DNA from: Pontibacter sp. FD36
GTDB lineage: Bacteria > Bacteroidota > Bacteroidia > Cytophagales > Hymenobacteraceae
Direction: 5' to 3'
Assembly (NCBI RefSeq): GCF_015686655.1
Contig: NZ_JADPMP010000008.1
Coordinates: 230,377 to 294,376, forward strand
DNA: 64,000 nucleotides
Position numbers and translations under genes: made by a program. The number at the start of each line of letters is the position of its first letter. Within the stretch, counting starts at the first letter, position 1. The notes beneath the pieces are model-generated. The model made no database searches, was not told the origin of the DNA, and saw nothing but the letters and a program-made list of their open reading frames with translations. This document shows positions 1 to 8,080 of the stretch, in pieces.

Positions 1-220
1 AAGTCCTGACTAGTCATATTACAAGACTATATCGCCTGAATTAGAACCATCAAGTAACAGGCTGTTTTAAGTGCAAAAAAAATGTACCAATTGTTATATG
101 TCGGGTTGGAACGACTTTCTGTCTTGTATAAACAGACAAAACTGGTTAGGCTGACACAATTTTTTTAGATTTACAGCATGGTGATGAAGGTTCACTTTCA
201 CTGCTTCTTTAACTAAAACC

Positions 221-2752
221 ATGAAAAAAAGTTTTTCGCTCTTTTTTGTCTTGTTCTCGCTGCTATCTGCAGGGGCACTTAAGGCGCAGTCACCTGCCAA
301 ACCTCACGCAGCCGAGCTACTGCAGGATATTAAAAAGCTGAACGTGCTGGGCACTGTGCTGTATGTGGCGGCGCACCCCGACGATGAAAATACCCGCTTT
401 ATCGCCTACCTGTCTAACGAGAAGCTCTACAACACCGGCTACCTGTCGGTGACCCGCGGTGATGGCGGACAGAACCTCATCGGGCCAGAGATCCGGGAGG
501 GGCTGGGTCTTATCCGCACGCAGGAGTTGCTGCAGGCCCGTCGCACGGATGGAGGGCAGCAGTTCTTTACCCGTGCCAATGACTTTGGCTTTTCAAAAAA
601 TCCGGAAGAGACCTTTGCAACCTGGGATAAGGAGAAGGTGCTGCACGATGTGGTATGGGCGATCCGCAAGTTCAGACCTGATGTGATCATCACCCGCTTC
701 TCTCCCCGTCCATCTGAAACTCATGGGCATCACACCGCTTCGGCCCTGCTGGCCAATGAAGCGTTTGAAGCAGCTGCTGACCCAAAGCGCTTTCCTGAGC
801 AGCTCAAGCACGTGCAGGTATGGCAGGCCAAGCGGGTGCTTTGGAATACCGGCGTATGGTCCTTCCGCAGTCAGAAAGAGTTTGAAGACTACGGTTCACA
901 ACTGCTTAAAGTGGATGTAGGTGGCTATAATCCGCTGTTGGGCAAATCGTACCCGGAGATTGCCGCCCTGAGCCGCAGTATGCACAAGAGCCAGGGCTTC
1001 GGCGCCACAGGTACACGTGGTGTTACGATAGAATATTTGGAGCATACCAAAGGCGAACGAGCTAAAGAAGAGTTGTTTGAAGGTATAAACACCAGCTGGA
1101 GCCGCGTGAAAGGCAGCGAAAAAGTGGCAGCCCTATTGCAGCAGGCGGTGGCGGAGTTTAAGCCGGAGCAGCCCGCGGCCGTAGTGCCAACCTTGCTGGC
1201 AGCCCGAAAAGAACTGGCCAAACTACCCGACAGTTACTGGAAGCGCCTCAAAACAGAGGAACTGGAGGATGTAGTGAAACACAGCCTGGGTCTATACCTG
1301 GAGGCAGTGGCTACGGAATATGCCGTGACACCGGGTGAGCACCTGAACATGCAACTGGAAGCCATCAACCGATCAACTATACCTGTGCAACTGGTGAGTA
1401 TGCGTCCTTCCTTCGCCGCCAAAGACAGCAGCCTGAATAAAACACTCGCTCCGAACGAGGGGCATCTTATCCCTTTTAAAATACAGATTCCGGCTTCAGC
1501 ACCGCTCTCGCAGCCGTACTGGCTACGGCAGGAGGGAACGCTGGGCCTGTTTCGGGTAGATGATCTGCAGGAAATCGGTGCCCCCGAAAATCAGCCGGCC
1601 GCCGAAGTGCAAATGAACCTGCTAATCAGTGGAGAACCTTTCCGCTATACCGTGCCGGTGGTGTACAAGCGCAACGATCCGGTGGATGGAGAGCAGTACA
1701 GACCACTGGCCATTACGCCGCCCGTGTTTGTGAACATCTCCGAGAAAGTGCTGATGTTCGCTTCGCAGGAGCCGAAGCCAGTGCACGTGCTGGTGAAATC
1801 GGCTAAGGCAGGTATAAAAGGCAACCTGGCACTGCAACTCCCGAAAGGCTGGCGAGCGGAGCCGGCGCAAGTGGCTTTTGATCTGGAGCAAAACGGAGCC
1901 GAGCAACTGGTGCGCTTCATGGTGCATCCGCCTAAAGGGCAGCAGGAGGTAGAACTGAAAGCCGTGGCCACGGTAGCAGGCAAGTCCTATACCCGCGGAC
2001 TCAACGTGATTCAGTATAGCCACATCCCAACGCAGACTACCTTCCCGGAGGCTGTGACTAAAGCCGTACGGCTTGACCTGAAGCGAAATGGGGAGCAGAT
2101 CGCTTACCTGATGGGTGCCGGCGACGACATACCTGCGAGTCTGCAGCAAATCGGGTATAACGTGACCCTGCTCAAAGACGAGGATATGACAGACCAGAAT
2201 CTGAAGCGCTTCGATGCGGTGATACTGGGGGTTCGGGCCTACAATACTATAGAGCGCATGAATTTCTATCAGCCGCGCCTGCTCAACTACGTGCAACAAG
2301 GCGGTACAGTCATCGTGCAGTATAACACTGGGCATAGTCTCAAGACAAACAATGTTGCTCCCTATCCTTTGAAGATTTCAAGCCAGCGGGTGACGGTAGA
2401 AGATGCCGAAGTACGTTTCCTGAAGCCGAATCACCAGGCGCTGAACAGCCCGAACAAGATCACAAAAAAGGATTTTGAAGGCTGGGTACAGGAACGCGGC
2501 TTATACTTCCCGAGCGAATGGAGCAAAGAGTTTGAAGCGATCCTTTCAAGCAACGACCCGGGCGAACCGGCCCGCGACGGCGGCCTTTTGATCGCCCGCT
2601 ATGGCAAAGGGCACTTTGTGTATACCGGCTACTCCTGGTTCCGGCAGCTGCCTGCCGGTGTGCCGGGTGCCTACCGCATCTTCACCAACCTGATCTCGCT
2701 CGGCAATGGGCACGGCAACCAGGGGAGCAGCGCAGAGAGTGCTGTCAAATAA
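221..2752 (+). CDS. Secreted PIG-L (LmbE-like) family deacetylase, 843 aa
   Basis: PIG-L proteins are zinc-dependent N-deacetylases acting on N-acetylglucosaminyl groups or related amides. A hydrophobic signal peptide (about residues 1-22, ending near ALKAQS) implies export. The catalytic signature AHPDDEN is at about residues 51-57, and the second metal-site segment SETHGHHTAS lies near residue 166, so the metal centre looks intact. The protein is much longer than a stand-alone PIG-L domain (about 220-250 aa). The middle resembles a beta-sandwich region. The C-terminal third, with segments such as IAYLMGAGDDIP and AVILGVRAYNT, resembles the glutamine-amidotransferase-like fold seen in other large Bacteroidota PIG-L proteins. 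The ATG at 221 is chosen because the signal peptide begins there. A symporter and its small partner follow in the same direction, suggesting that a cleaved sugar or amide product is imported; this is inference. The exact substrate cannot be told. Confidence 0.9.
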   Translation: MKKSFSLFFVLFSLLSAGALKAQSPAKPHAAELLQDIKKLNVLGTVLYVAAHPDDENTRFIAYLSNEKLYNTGYLSVTRGDGGQNLIGPEIREGLGLIRTQELLQARRTDGGQQFFTRANDFGFSKNPEETFATWDKEKVLHDVVWAIRKFRPDVIITRFSPRPSETHGHHTASALLANEAFEAAADPKRFPEQLKHVQVWQAKRVLWNTGVWSFRSQKEFEDYGSQLLKVDVGGYNPLLGKSYPEIAALSRSMHKSQGFGATGTRGVTIEYLEHTKGERAKEELFEGINTSWSRVKGSEKVAALLQQAVAEFKPEQPAAVVPTLLAARKELAKLPDSYWKRLKTEELEDVVKHSLGLYLEAVATEYAVTPGEHLNMQLEAINRSTIPVQLVSMRPSFAAKDSSLNKTLAPNEGHLIPFKIQIPASAPLSQPYWLRQEGTLGLFRVDDLQEIGAPENQPAAEVQMNLLISGEPFRYTVPVVYKRNDPVDGEQYRPLAITPPVFVNISEKVLMFASQEPKPVHVLVKSAKAGIKGNLALQLPKGWRAEPAQVAFDLEQNGAEQLVRFMVHPPKGQQEVELKAVATVAGKSYTRGLNVIQYSHIPTQTTFPEAVTKAVRLDLKRNGEQIAYLMGAGDDIPASLQQIGYNVTLLKDEDMTDQNLKRFDAVILGVRAYNTIERMNFYQPRLLNYVQQGGTVIVQYNTGHSLKTNNVAPYPLKISSQRVTVEDAEVRFLKPNHQALNSPNKITKKDFEGWVQERGLYFPSEWSKEFEAILSSNDPGEPARDGGLLIARYGKGHFVYTGYSWFRQLPAGVPGAYRIFTNLISLGNGHGNQGSSAESAVK

Positions 2753-2838
2753 AAGGAGCCATTCAAAATCTGCAGTTCAAGATATCCAGTGAGTAGTCCT
2801 GTGCTTTTTGTTACAAAGACTACTGTCTGAAGAAAACC

Positions 2839-2982
2839 ATGAAAGAAATCGATAGCAAGCCTAACGAGGAGCTCGACAAGCCGCCTTTTTTTGAGAGCTG
2901 GAAAAGTATGTACTGGCTGGTGCTGGGCAACCTAGCTTTCCTGATCACCCTGTTTTACATCATCACCCGCATCTATTCATGA
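2839..2982 (+). CDS. Small single-pass membrane protein (47 aa) preceding the symporter
   Basis: This short open frame reads MKEIDSKPNEELDKPPFF at its start, then an aromatic stretch, and then one hydrophobic helix of about 20 residues (WLVLGNLAFLITLFYIITRI) that ends the protein. Its stop TGA (2980-2982) overlaps the symporter start ATG (2979) in the ATGA arrangement typical of translational coupling. The composition is that of a real membrane protein: a charged N-terminus, then a transmembrane helix, then a short Arg-containing tail. The position resembles the small subunits encoded just before some sodium:solute symporters and before DctP/YhdT- or DUF997-type carriers. It may be an accessory subunit of the next gene's transporter; that role is inferred from overlap and topology only. 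Confidence 0.72.
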   Translation: MKEIDSKPNEELDKPPFFESWKSMYWLVLGNLAFLITLFYIITRIYS

Positions 2983-4682
2983 GACTGCTTGACTGGATTG
3001 TACTGCTCGGCACGCTGGGCTTTATTGTAAGCTACGGCGTCTGGAAAACACGGGGCAGCAAGGATATTGAGGGCTACCTCAAAGGTGACAACAGCATGAA
3101 ATGGTGGACCATCGGTTTGTCCATCATGGCTACGCAGGCCAGTGCTATTACTTTCCTTTCCACGCCGGGTCAGGCCTATGAAGACGGTATGCGCTTCGTG
3201 CAGTTCTACTTTGGCCTGCCGATTGCCATGGTCATCATCTCGATCACGGTTATCCCGATCTTTTACCGACTCAAGGTATACACCGCCTACGAATACCTCG
3301 AGAGCCGCTTCGACCTGAAAACCCGCTCACTGGCTGCCCTGCTCTTTCTGGTGCAGCGCGGATTGGCAGCCGGCATCACGATCTACGCCCCCGCTATCAT
3401 CCTGTCTACCATACTAGGCTGGAATTTAACAGTAACCAACCTGCTGATCGGTATACTCGTGATCATCTATACCGTGTCGGGTGGTACCAAAGCGGTGAGT
3501 GTGACGCAGAAGCAGCAGATGGCCGTGATGATGGGCGGCATGCTGGTAGCCGGTTTTATGGTGGTGCGCTACCTGCCTGAGAGCGTGTCCTTCGGTGATG
3601 CTGTGGCTGTGGCAGGTAAGATGGGCAAAATGAACGTAGTGGACTTTTCTTTCGACTGGAACGACCGGTATAATTTCTGGTCTGGTTTAACGGGGGGGCT
3701 TTTCCTGTCGCTTTCCTACTTCGGCACCGACCAAAGCCAGGTGGCCCGTTATCTGGGAGGCAAATCGGTAGGGGAGAGTCGGCTGGGGCTGCTGTTCAAT
3801 GGCTTGCTCAAGATACCGATGCAGTTCATTATTCTCTTCATTGGCGTGATGGTGTTTGTGTTCTACCAGTTCAACCAGCCGCCGCTTTTCTTCAATGAAG
3901 CCGCTAAAGACAAGGTATACGCCACTGAGTTTGCCCCGGAAATGGAGGCACTGGAAGCGCAGCACACCACCCTGTTCAACCAAAAACAGGAAGCAGTGCA
4001 CGGTCTGGTCGCCGCGCTACGCACCGACGATGAAAGTGCCATTGCTGCTGCCCAAGCTGAGGTGCAAGGTATAACCGATGCCTCCAAGGCGGTCCGCACC
4101 GAGGTGAAGTCGCTGATTGCCAAAGCCACGCCTGATGCTGAGACCAAGGATACAGACTATGTGTTCATCTCCTTTGTAATGAAATACCTGCCCGCCGGAC
4201 TGGTGGGTTTGCTGCTGGCTGTGATCTTCTCAGCTGCCATGTCCTCCACGGCCTCCGAGCTCAATGCGCTGGCCTCCACTACGGTAGTAGACATCTACAA
4301 GCGCTCTGTCAAAAAGGACAAAGACAACTTCCACTACCTGCGGGCCTCCCGCCTTTTCACCGCAGCCTGGGGTACGCTAGCAATTATTTTCGCAACCTAC
4401 GCCTCCCTGCTCGACAACCTGATCCAGGCTGTTAACATTATCGGCTCGATTTTCTATGGCACTATACTGGGCATCTTCCTGGTGGCCTTCTATGTGAAGT
4501 TCATCAAAGGGCACGCCGTGTTCATTGCCGCACTGCTAGCTGAAGCAGTAGTGCTGTACTGCCACTTCTACACCGATATTGCCTTCCTCTGGTTCAATGT
4601 GATTGGCTGTGTTGCAGTAGTGGTATTCGGAGCGATCCTTCAGTTCTTTATAGGCCAGAAGGATGACAGATTGTATGCGTAA
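2979..4682 (+). CDS. Sodium:solute symporter (SSS/SLC5 family), 567 aa
   Basis: This is an integral inner-membrane carrier of the SSS family, which couples Na+ entry to uptake of sugars, organic acids or related solutes. Family marks include the N-terminal stretch WWTIGLSIMATQASAITFLS, the glycine-rich segment YTVSGGTKAVSVTQKQQ, and YFGTDQSQVARYL around residues 246-258, which match the sodium-site and core helices of the family. An unusual hydrophilic, alanine/glutamate-rich insertion of about 80 residues (roughly 310-390) separates two membrane segments and looks able to form a coiled coil. It is not present in the second symporter of this window. The start overlaps the 47-aa membrane protein by four bases, so the two are probably made together. 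The solute is unknown; the upstream PIG-L deacetylase suggests a sugar derivative, by inference. Confidence 0.92.
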   Translation: MRLLDWIVLLGTLGFIVSYGVWKTRGSKDIEGYLKGDNSMKWWTIGLSIMATQASAITFLSTPGQAYEDGMRFVQFYFGLPIAMVIISITVIPIFYRLKVYTAYEYLESRFDLKTRSLAALLFLVQRGLAAGITIYAPAIILSTILGWNLTVTNLLIGILVIIYTVSGGTKAVSVTQKQQMAVMMGGMLVAGFMVVRYLPESVSFGDAVAVAGKMGKMNVVDFSFDWNDRYNFWSGLTGGLFLSLSYFGTDQSQVARYLGGKSVGESRLGLLFNGLLKIPMQFIILFIGVMVFVFYQFNQPPLFFNEAAKDKVYATEFAPEMEALEAQHTTLFNQKQEAVHGLVAALRTDDESAIAAAQAEVQGITDASKAVRTEVKSLIAKATPDAETKDTDYVFISFVMKYLPAGLVGLLLAVIFSAAMSSTASELNALASTTVVDIYKRSVKKDKDNFHYLRASRLFTAAWGTLAIIFATYASLLDNLIQAVNIIGSIFYGTILGIFLVAFYVKFIKGHAVFIAALLAEAVVLYCHFYTDIAFLWFNVIGCVAVVVFGAILQFFIGQKDDRLYA

Positions 4683-5122
4683 TACAGATTACTCTTTTGA
4701 GGACTAATTATTGGGGCAGCGTAATTGCGAAAGAATCAGGCTAATTCAGCTAAATGAGATAAACCACTGGCAGGTATAGTAAGACTAACTCGCACGCTGG
4801 CTATGAAACAAGCAGCATTGCCATGTGCGCTTTGCGGCGCTCCACTGTTGGGGGTGAAGGGGGGCCCCTGTCAGGAGCGTTCAGCGAGTGGGGTAGGGGC
4901 CCTCGATTTTTTCTTTATCGAGGGCCCCTACCCCCATCAAGGAAAAAAGTGAGGCCCGCCTGGCCAAGGCGAAAAGGTGCCCGCCGCACAGGCGAAGCGA
5001 TAAACAGTATCATTTGCTATACCTGCAATAGCCGCAGCTATACTTATACCTGGGCCAGAGGCCCCACTATACCCGACACAAGCGAGGACGCTCGCGCCAT
5101 AACACCAATTATCAGGTATAAG
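4683..5122. other. 440-bp gap between convergent genes
   Basis: This gap separates the symporter from the minus-strand methyltransferase. It holds a very strong GC-rich hairpin (4890-4934) and several copies of the AGGTATA/TATACCT word (for example around 5045 and 5113). An open frame crossing 4823-5176 has low-complexity, family-less composition and runs into the 3' end of the methyltransferase, so it is not called. No promoter is evident. Confidence 0.5.
4890..4934. repeat. Perfect 17-bp GC-rich inverted repeat (hairpin)
   Basis: The arms GGGGTAGGGGCCCTCGA (4890-4906) and its exact complement (4918-4934) flank an 11-base T-rich loop. The GGGCCCCTACCCC core also occurs within the dispersed repeats at about 25690, 31767, 33200, 34365 and 36480. 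It may end transcription of both convergent neighbours, but no T-tract follows either arm. It is more likely a repeat-family fragment. Confidence 0.7.
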
Positions 5123-6040
5123 TTAATATCGCGGCTTCTGCCCCGCCACAATATAAACCAGGCTACCGCCAGCTGATACATACTCTTCATTCAGCAGCCT
5201 TTGCTTAAGCGCAATCTTGTTGTAAAGCAGCCGTTGCCAATAAGCGTCAAACTTGTCTTTGTCGCCGCCGCCCGCCATAAAGTAATTCAGGTTATCCTGG
5301 TAGTCATAGCCCATAGAGTCGGAGTCGATCCACTGCAGCATCTGTTCTACACGCAGCATCTTCTCCTGCGTATCGTAAGGCGGAATGATCGAGAGGGCTT
5401 TGTCGGAAATCCACACCTTGATGTTTTCGAGACCCGCTTTCAGGTATAAGTCAGGTATAACGTCGCCGAGTGAGTTAAAACCCTCGCCGAGCCTTTTCTT
5501 GCCCTTCTCGATGCGCAGCTTTATTTCCAGCACTTCGAGGGTGCTTTCCACATCAAAATCCGTTTCGCCGTAGCGGTCGAACATCAGGTTGGGCACGAGG
5601 TTGTTCGGTTCCAGCGCCAGCACCCAGCCGCCCGGCTTTGTAATCCGGATCATCTCATCGATCACCTGTCTCGGGTCTTTCACATGGATCAGCAAGGTCT
5701 GGCAGAGGGTAATGTCCGCCAGGTTGTCGGGTAGGGGAATGTTGGAGGCGTTGCCCACCCGGAAGTCGTAGGAGATGTCATTGTGCAGGTAGATGCTTTG
5801 GGCTTTCTGCTTCGCTTCCTCGATGTACTCCGGCTCAAAATCGATGCCGTATACCTTGGCGCCCGGTGGCATGTGCCGCGAGAACATAAAGCCCATCATG
5901 CCTTTGCCGCAACCGATATCCACCAGCGAGCCGGTATAGTCCAGGTGCAACCGGTGAGCAAGCAGCTCCAGGTAATCGTCGTTCCACCAATATTCACGGG
6001 CCGGACCCAGGTGATCTTCTGAATGTTTTTTCTCTTCCAA
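5123..6040 (-). CDS. Class I SAM-dependent methyltransferase, 305 aa
   Basis: A soluble Rossmann-fold methyltransferase using S-adenosylmethionine. Motif I is LVDIGCGKGMMG (about residues 39-50), followed by an acidic residue ending strand beta-2 in KVYGIDFEPEYIEEA. Motif II/III segments are NASNIPLPDNLADITLCQTL and MIRITKPGGWVLALEPNN, as in the UbiE/COQ5-like Methyltransf_11/25 group. The C-terminal 120 residues form an extension rich in charged and aromatic residues. The acceptor is unknown. It is encoded alone, convergent with the symporter. The DUF2911 gene lies directly upstream on the same strand, with a terminator between them, so the gene probably has its own promoter in 6041-6065, though none is obvious. 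Confidence 0.85.
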   Translation of the reverse strand: MEEKKHSEDHLGPAREYWWNDDYLELLAHRLHLDYTGSLVDIGCGKGMMGFMFSRHMPPGAKVYGIDFEPEYIEEAKQKAQSIYLHNDISYDFRVGNASNIPLPDNLADITLCQTLLIHVKDPRQVIDEMIRITKPGGWVLALEPNNLVPNLMFDRYGETDFDVESTLEVLEIKLRIEKGKKRLGEGFNSLGDVIPDLYLKAGLENIKVWISDKALSIIPPYDTQEKMLRVEQMLQWIDSDSMGYDYQDNLNYFMAGGGDKDKFDAYWQRLLYNKIALKQRLLNEEYVSAGGSLVYIVAGQKPRY

Positions 6041-6064
6041 CAGGTATAGATTATTAGGTATGCT

Positions 6065-6096
6065 AAAAAAGTAAGCCCCTGCCAGAGCAGAGGCTT
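6065..6096 (-). terminator. Rho-independent terminator of the DUF2911 gene
   Basis: Read on the minus strand, AAGCCTCTGC and GCAGGGGCTT pair (10 bp, one G-U) around a four-base loop. They are followed by a T-run (plus-strand A-run at 6065-6070). It lies 27 bases past the stop of the gene ending at 6123. Confidence 0.75.
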
Positions 6097-6122
6097 TCGG
6101 TAGTGAGTAGGCAGCTAGGTGC

Positions 6123-7001
6123 TTACTTCATTTTCTTCCACTCAGCTATGGCTTTTTCATTCATACGCACATAGTCATCGTTGTTTGCCTTTTTGGCCAG
6201 CTCGATTGATTGCTCAGCAGTTTTTACGGCGCCTTTGTAGTCTTTCAGCTTGGCCTGCATCTTGGCCTGAGCGTGCAGGTTCCAGAACCTTGGCTCGTTG
6301 GCGTTGGCTTTTTTCATCCATTCCAATGCCTGCTTCATGTCTTTGTTATTATCGGCGTAATAGTTGGCGGCGGCTGCATACAGGCTAGGCGACACATCCT
6401 TACCATTCAGCACTCGCTCCTGAATCTGGGCCATTACTTTGCTGTCTACTTCAGCTTCAATGGTGAAGCTGACAACTGTCTTGTCCCACAGAATTTCCAG
6501 GTCAGCAGCATTCGCTTTCAGATTTGCGAAGTTGATGGTGAAAGTTTCAACGGTTCTAGGGTTGGTCTGTGGCTTCACGGTGAAGCGCAGCTGATCGTTT
6601 TCCTGCTTATACTGAGCTACGTTTCCACCAAGTTTGGTGTCTTTGTACAAAATAACAGTCCACTCGTTCTGATTCGGAATGGTTAGCAGCGCATACTCAC
6701 CGGCAGGCACTTTTTTGCCCTGGATGGTTACGTCGTCGCTGAAATTAAGCGTGGTAGAGTTGTTGGCTCCTGTGCGCCATACCTTACCGAAAGGAACAAT
6801 GTCGCCGCCGTATACTGAGCGGCCTTTCATAGATGGGCGGGAATAGGTTACGGTTACCTTGCTAAGGCCTACTTCCTGCGTCACGCTGGAAAGCGGGCTA
6901 GCTGCCGGCATGGCTATACCTTGTTGCTGGGCCTGAACTGTCACGGCTGTACCGCCTAGCAGCGCCGCTGACATAAGCATGCTGAATAAGATCTTTTTCA
7001 T
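6123..7001 (-). CDS. DUF2911 domain protein with C-terminal TPR-like helices, exported, 292 aa
   Basis: A signal peptide covers about residues 1-24 (ending ...TAVTVQAQQ), so the protein is probably periplasmic or surface-exposed. Residues about 35-185 carry the DUF2911 pattern: the segments VTVTYSRPSMKGRSVYGG, PFGKVWRTGANNSTTLNF and VPAGEYALLTIPNQNEWTVI are characteristic. The last ~100 residues form helical repeats, with an ALEWMKKANANEPRFWNLHA unit followed by a similar unit around KDYKGAVKTAEQSIELAKK, consistent with TPR. DUF2911 has no known biochemical activity and is common in Bacteroidota and other environmental bacteria. The gene is monocistronic, with a terminator directly after it. 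Confidence 0.88.
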   Translation of the reverse strand: MKKILFSMLMSAALLGGTAVTVQAQQQGIAMPAASPLSSVTQEVGLSKVTVTYSRPSMKGRSVYGGDIVPFGKVWRTGANNSTTLNFSDDVTIQGKKVPAGEYALLTIPNQNEWTVILYKDTKLGGNVAQYKQENDQLRFTVKPQTNPRTVETFTINFANLKANAADLEILWDKTVVSFTIEAEVDSKVMAQIQERVLNGKDVSPSLYAAAANYYADNNKDMKQALEWMKKANANEPRFWNLHAQAKMQAKLKDYKGAVKTAEQSIELAKKANNDDYVRMNEKAIAEWKKMK

Positions 7002-7179
7002 GGTTTTATATTTATTTCAAAGGGGTTTCAGGAGGTAATATTACAGAAAATCCCGCAATTAAACCAGTGGATTCTGCAGGGTAAATGGCGGCTGGCATTG
7101 CTACAAACTGCTTGCATGCAAAAAAAGTTTTGCCCTGAGCTGAGTTTCTTTTCTGATTATATTCTGTACCTTCGCCTAT

Positions 7180-7268
7180 GTACACGGGGTGCTTGGCAGT
7201 GTAACAGCTGCCCGGCTGAGATGATACCCGCTACCTGATCTGGATAATGCCAGCGTAGGAAATGTAAC
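7180..7268 (+). promoter_or_regulatory. TPP riboswitch (THI element)
   Basis: The conserved THI-box cores are present in order: ACGGGGTGC (about 7184-7192), the helix closed by GCTGCCCGG, CTGAGATGATACCCG (about 7216-7230), ACCTGATCTGGATAATGCCAG (about 7233-7253), then the GTAGGAA closing segment. These are the pyrimidine-sensing and pyrophosphate-sensing arms of the thiamine pyrophosphate aptamer. It lies 87 bases before the GTG start of a four-gene operon, in the same orientation. A possible Bacteroidota -7 box (TACCTTCG, 7167-7174) sits just upstream. TPP binding should reduce expression of the downstream genes. Confidence 0.96.
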
Positions 7269-7275
7269 CGATTTT

Positions 7276-7294
7276 AGCGCCTGAGTGAGGTGCT
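7276..7294 (+). terminator. Possible expression-platform hairpin of the riboswitch
   Basis: AGCGCCT (7276-7282) pairs with AGGTGCT (7288-7294) with one G-U pair and a five-base loop. It is followed by GCCCTTTATT, a weak pyrimidine tract. It could be the regulated terminator of the TPP riboswitch, but the tail is poor, so translational control is equally possible. Confidence 0.3.
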
Positions 7295-7354
7295 GCCCTT
7301 TATTCCTATCTGCTTTGTACAGTCAGGCTATTTTATAACCCTAAAATACCTGCT

Positions 7355-8080
7355 GTGAGTAATCTGCAACAACAAAAATTTGACCTGGTAACACGCGACC
7401 TGCGCAAGTGGCAGGGCCGTGAGGAGTGGTTTTTTAACCGTGATCACACCGACACCTATGAACTGTGGTACGAAGGCCGCTATAAGCGTGCTGAGGTATG
7501 GCAGAAGAAAGTGATCGGGCAGCTGATCAAGAAAGACGAGCGCGTCAAGACCCTGCTGGAGTTTGGCTGCGGCACTACCCGCTTCACCCGCTGGTGGAAA
7601 GAGATCGGCATTGAGGCCAGCGGTGGCGACATCTCGCCCTTCATGCTGGGGCAGGGCGTGCACCTGTTCGACGGCGATCTGGTGCTGGCCGACTCGCATC
7701 ACATGCCTTTTAAAGACCACACCTTTCATGCCCTGGCATTCATTACTACTTTTGAGTACTACAAAGATCCGGTCAAGGTAATCCGGGAGGCGGCCCGTGT
7801 GGGTAAATATGGCATTGTGTTCGGCATGATGAACCGCAACTCTCCCAAAGTGGTGAGAAGGAGGGTACAGGAGATGTTCGGCAAGAACCCTTTCTACGTG
7901 ACGGCCACCTTTTATACGCCAAGCAAACTGAAGGCTGTAATAGCCGAAGCCCTGCACGACAGAGACTATACCATTGAGTGGAACGCTACTGGGTTGCCTG
8001 AATGGTTTCCGGTGCAGCAGTGGCAGCAACCCTATGGAGATTTCTTCGGGATGTATGTGTGCTTAAATGATGTGATATGA
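7355..8080 (+). CDS. Class I SAM-dependent methyltransferase in TPP-riboswitch operon, 241 aa
   Basis: A Rossmann-fold methyltransferase with motif I LLEFGCGTTRFTRWW (about residues 66-80) and the acidic end of beta-2 in GGDISPFMLGQ. The post-I region is LVLADSHHMPFKDHTFHALA. The N-terminal 60 residues are helical and unusually rich in Trp, Tyr, Arg and Lys. The start is the GTG at 7355, the first in-frame start after the riboswitch. Its stop overlaps the next ATG (ATGA, 8077-8080), so translation is coupled. A Trm112-like zinc protein is the last gene of the operon; Trm112 proteins are known activators or partners of SAM methyltransferases, so the two may form a complex. Substrate unknown; riboswitch control points to thiamine or a thiamine-like compound, by inference. 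Confidence 0.87.
   Translation: MSNLQQQKFDLVTRDLRKWQGREEWFFNRDHTDTYELWYEGRYKRAEVWQKKVIGQLIKKDERVKTLLEFGCGTTRFTRWWKEIGIEASGGDISPFMLGQGVHLFDGDLVLADSHHMPFKDHTFHALAFITTFEYYKDPVKVIREAARVGKYGIVFGMMNRNSPKVVRRRVQEMFGKNPFYVTATFYTPSKLKAVIAEALHDRDYTIEWNATGLPEWFPVQQWQQPYGDFFGMYVCLNDVI

Noticed and set aside
1622..2335. Long minus-strand open frame (237 codons) opposite the PIG-L gene
   Set aside because: His/Leu-rich translation typical of antisense to a GC-rich gene; the plus-strand protein is clearly real across this stretch.
4890..4934. Rho-independent terminator call
   Set aside because: The stem is strong, but neither arm is followed by a T-run, and the core belongs to a repeat family.
4823..5176. 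Plus-strand open frame of 117 codons between convergent genes
   Set aside because: It spans the GC hairpin, has Arg/Pro-rich low-complexity composition, no family resemblance, and overlaps the methyltransferase 3' end.
7328..8029. Minus-strand open frame (233 codons) opposite the riboswitch-controlled methyltransferase
   Set aside because: Antisense shadow; the plus strand has methyltransferase motifs and coupled neighbours.
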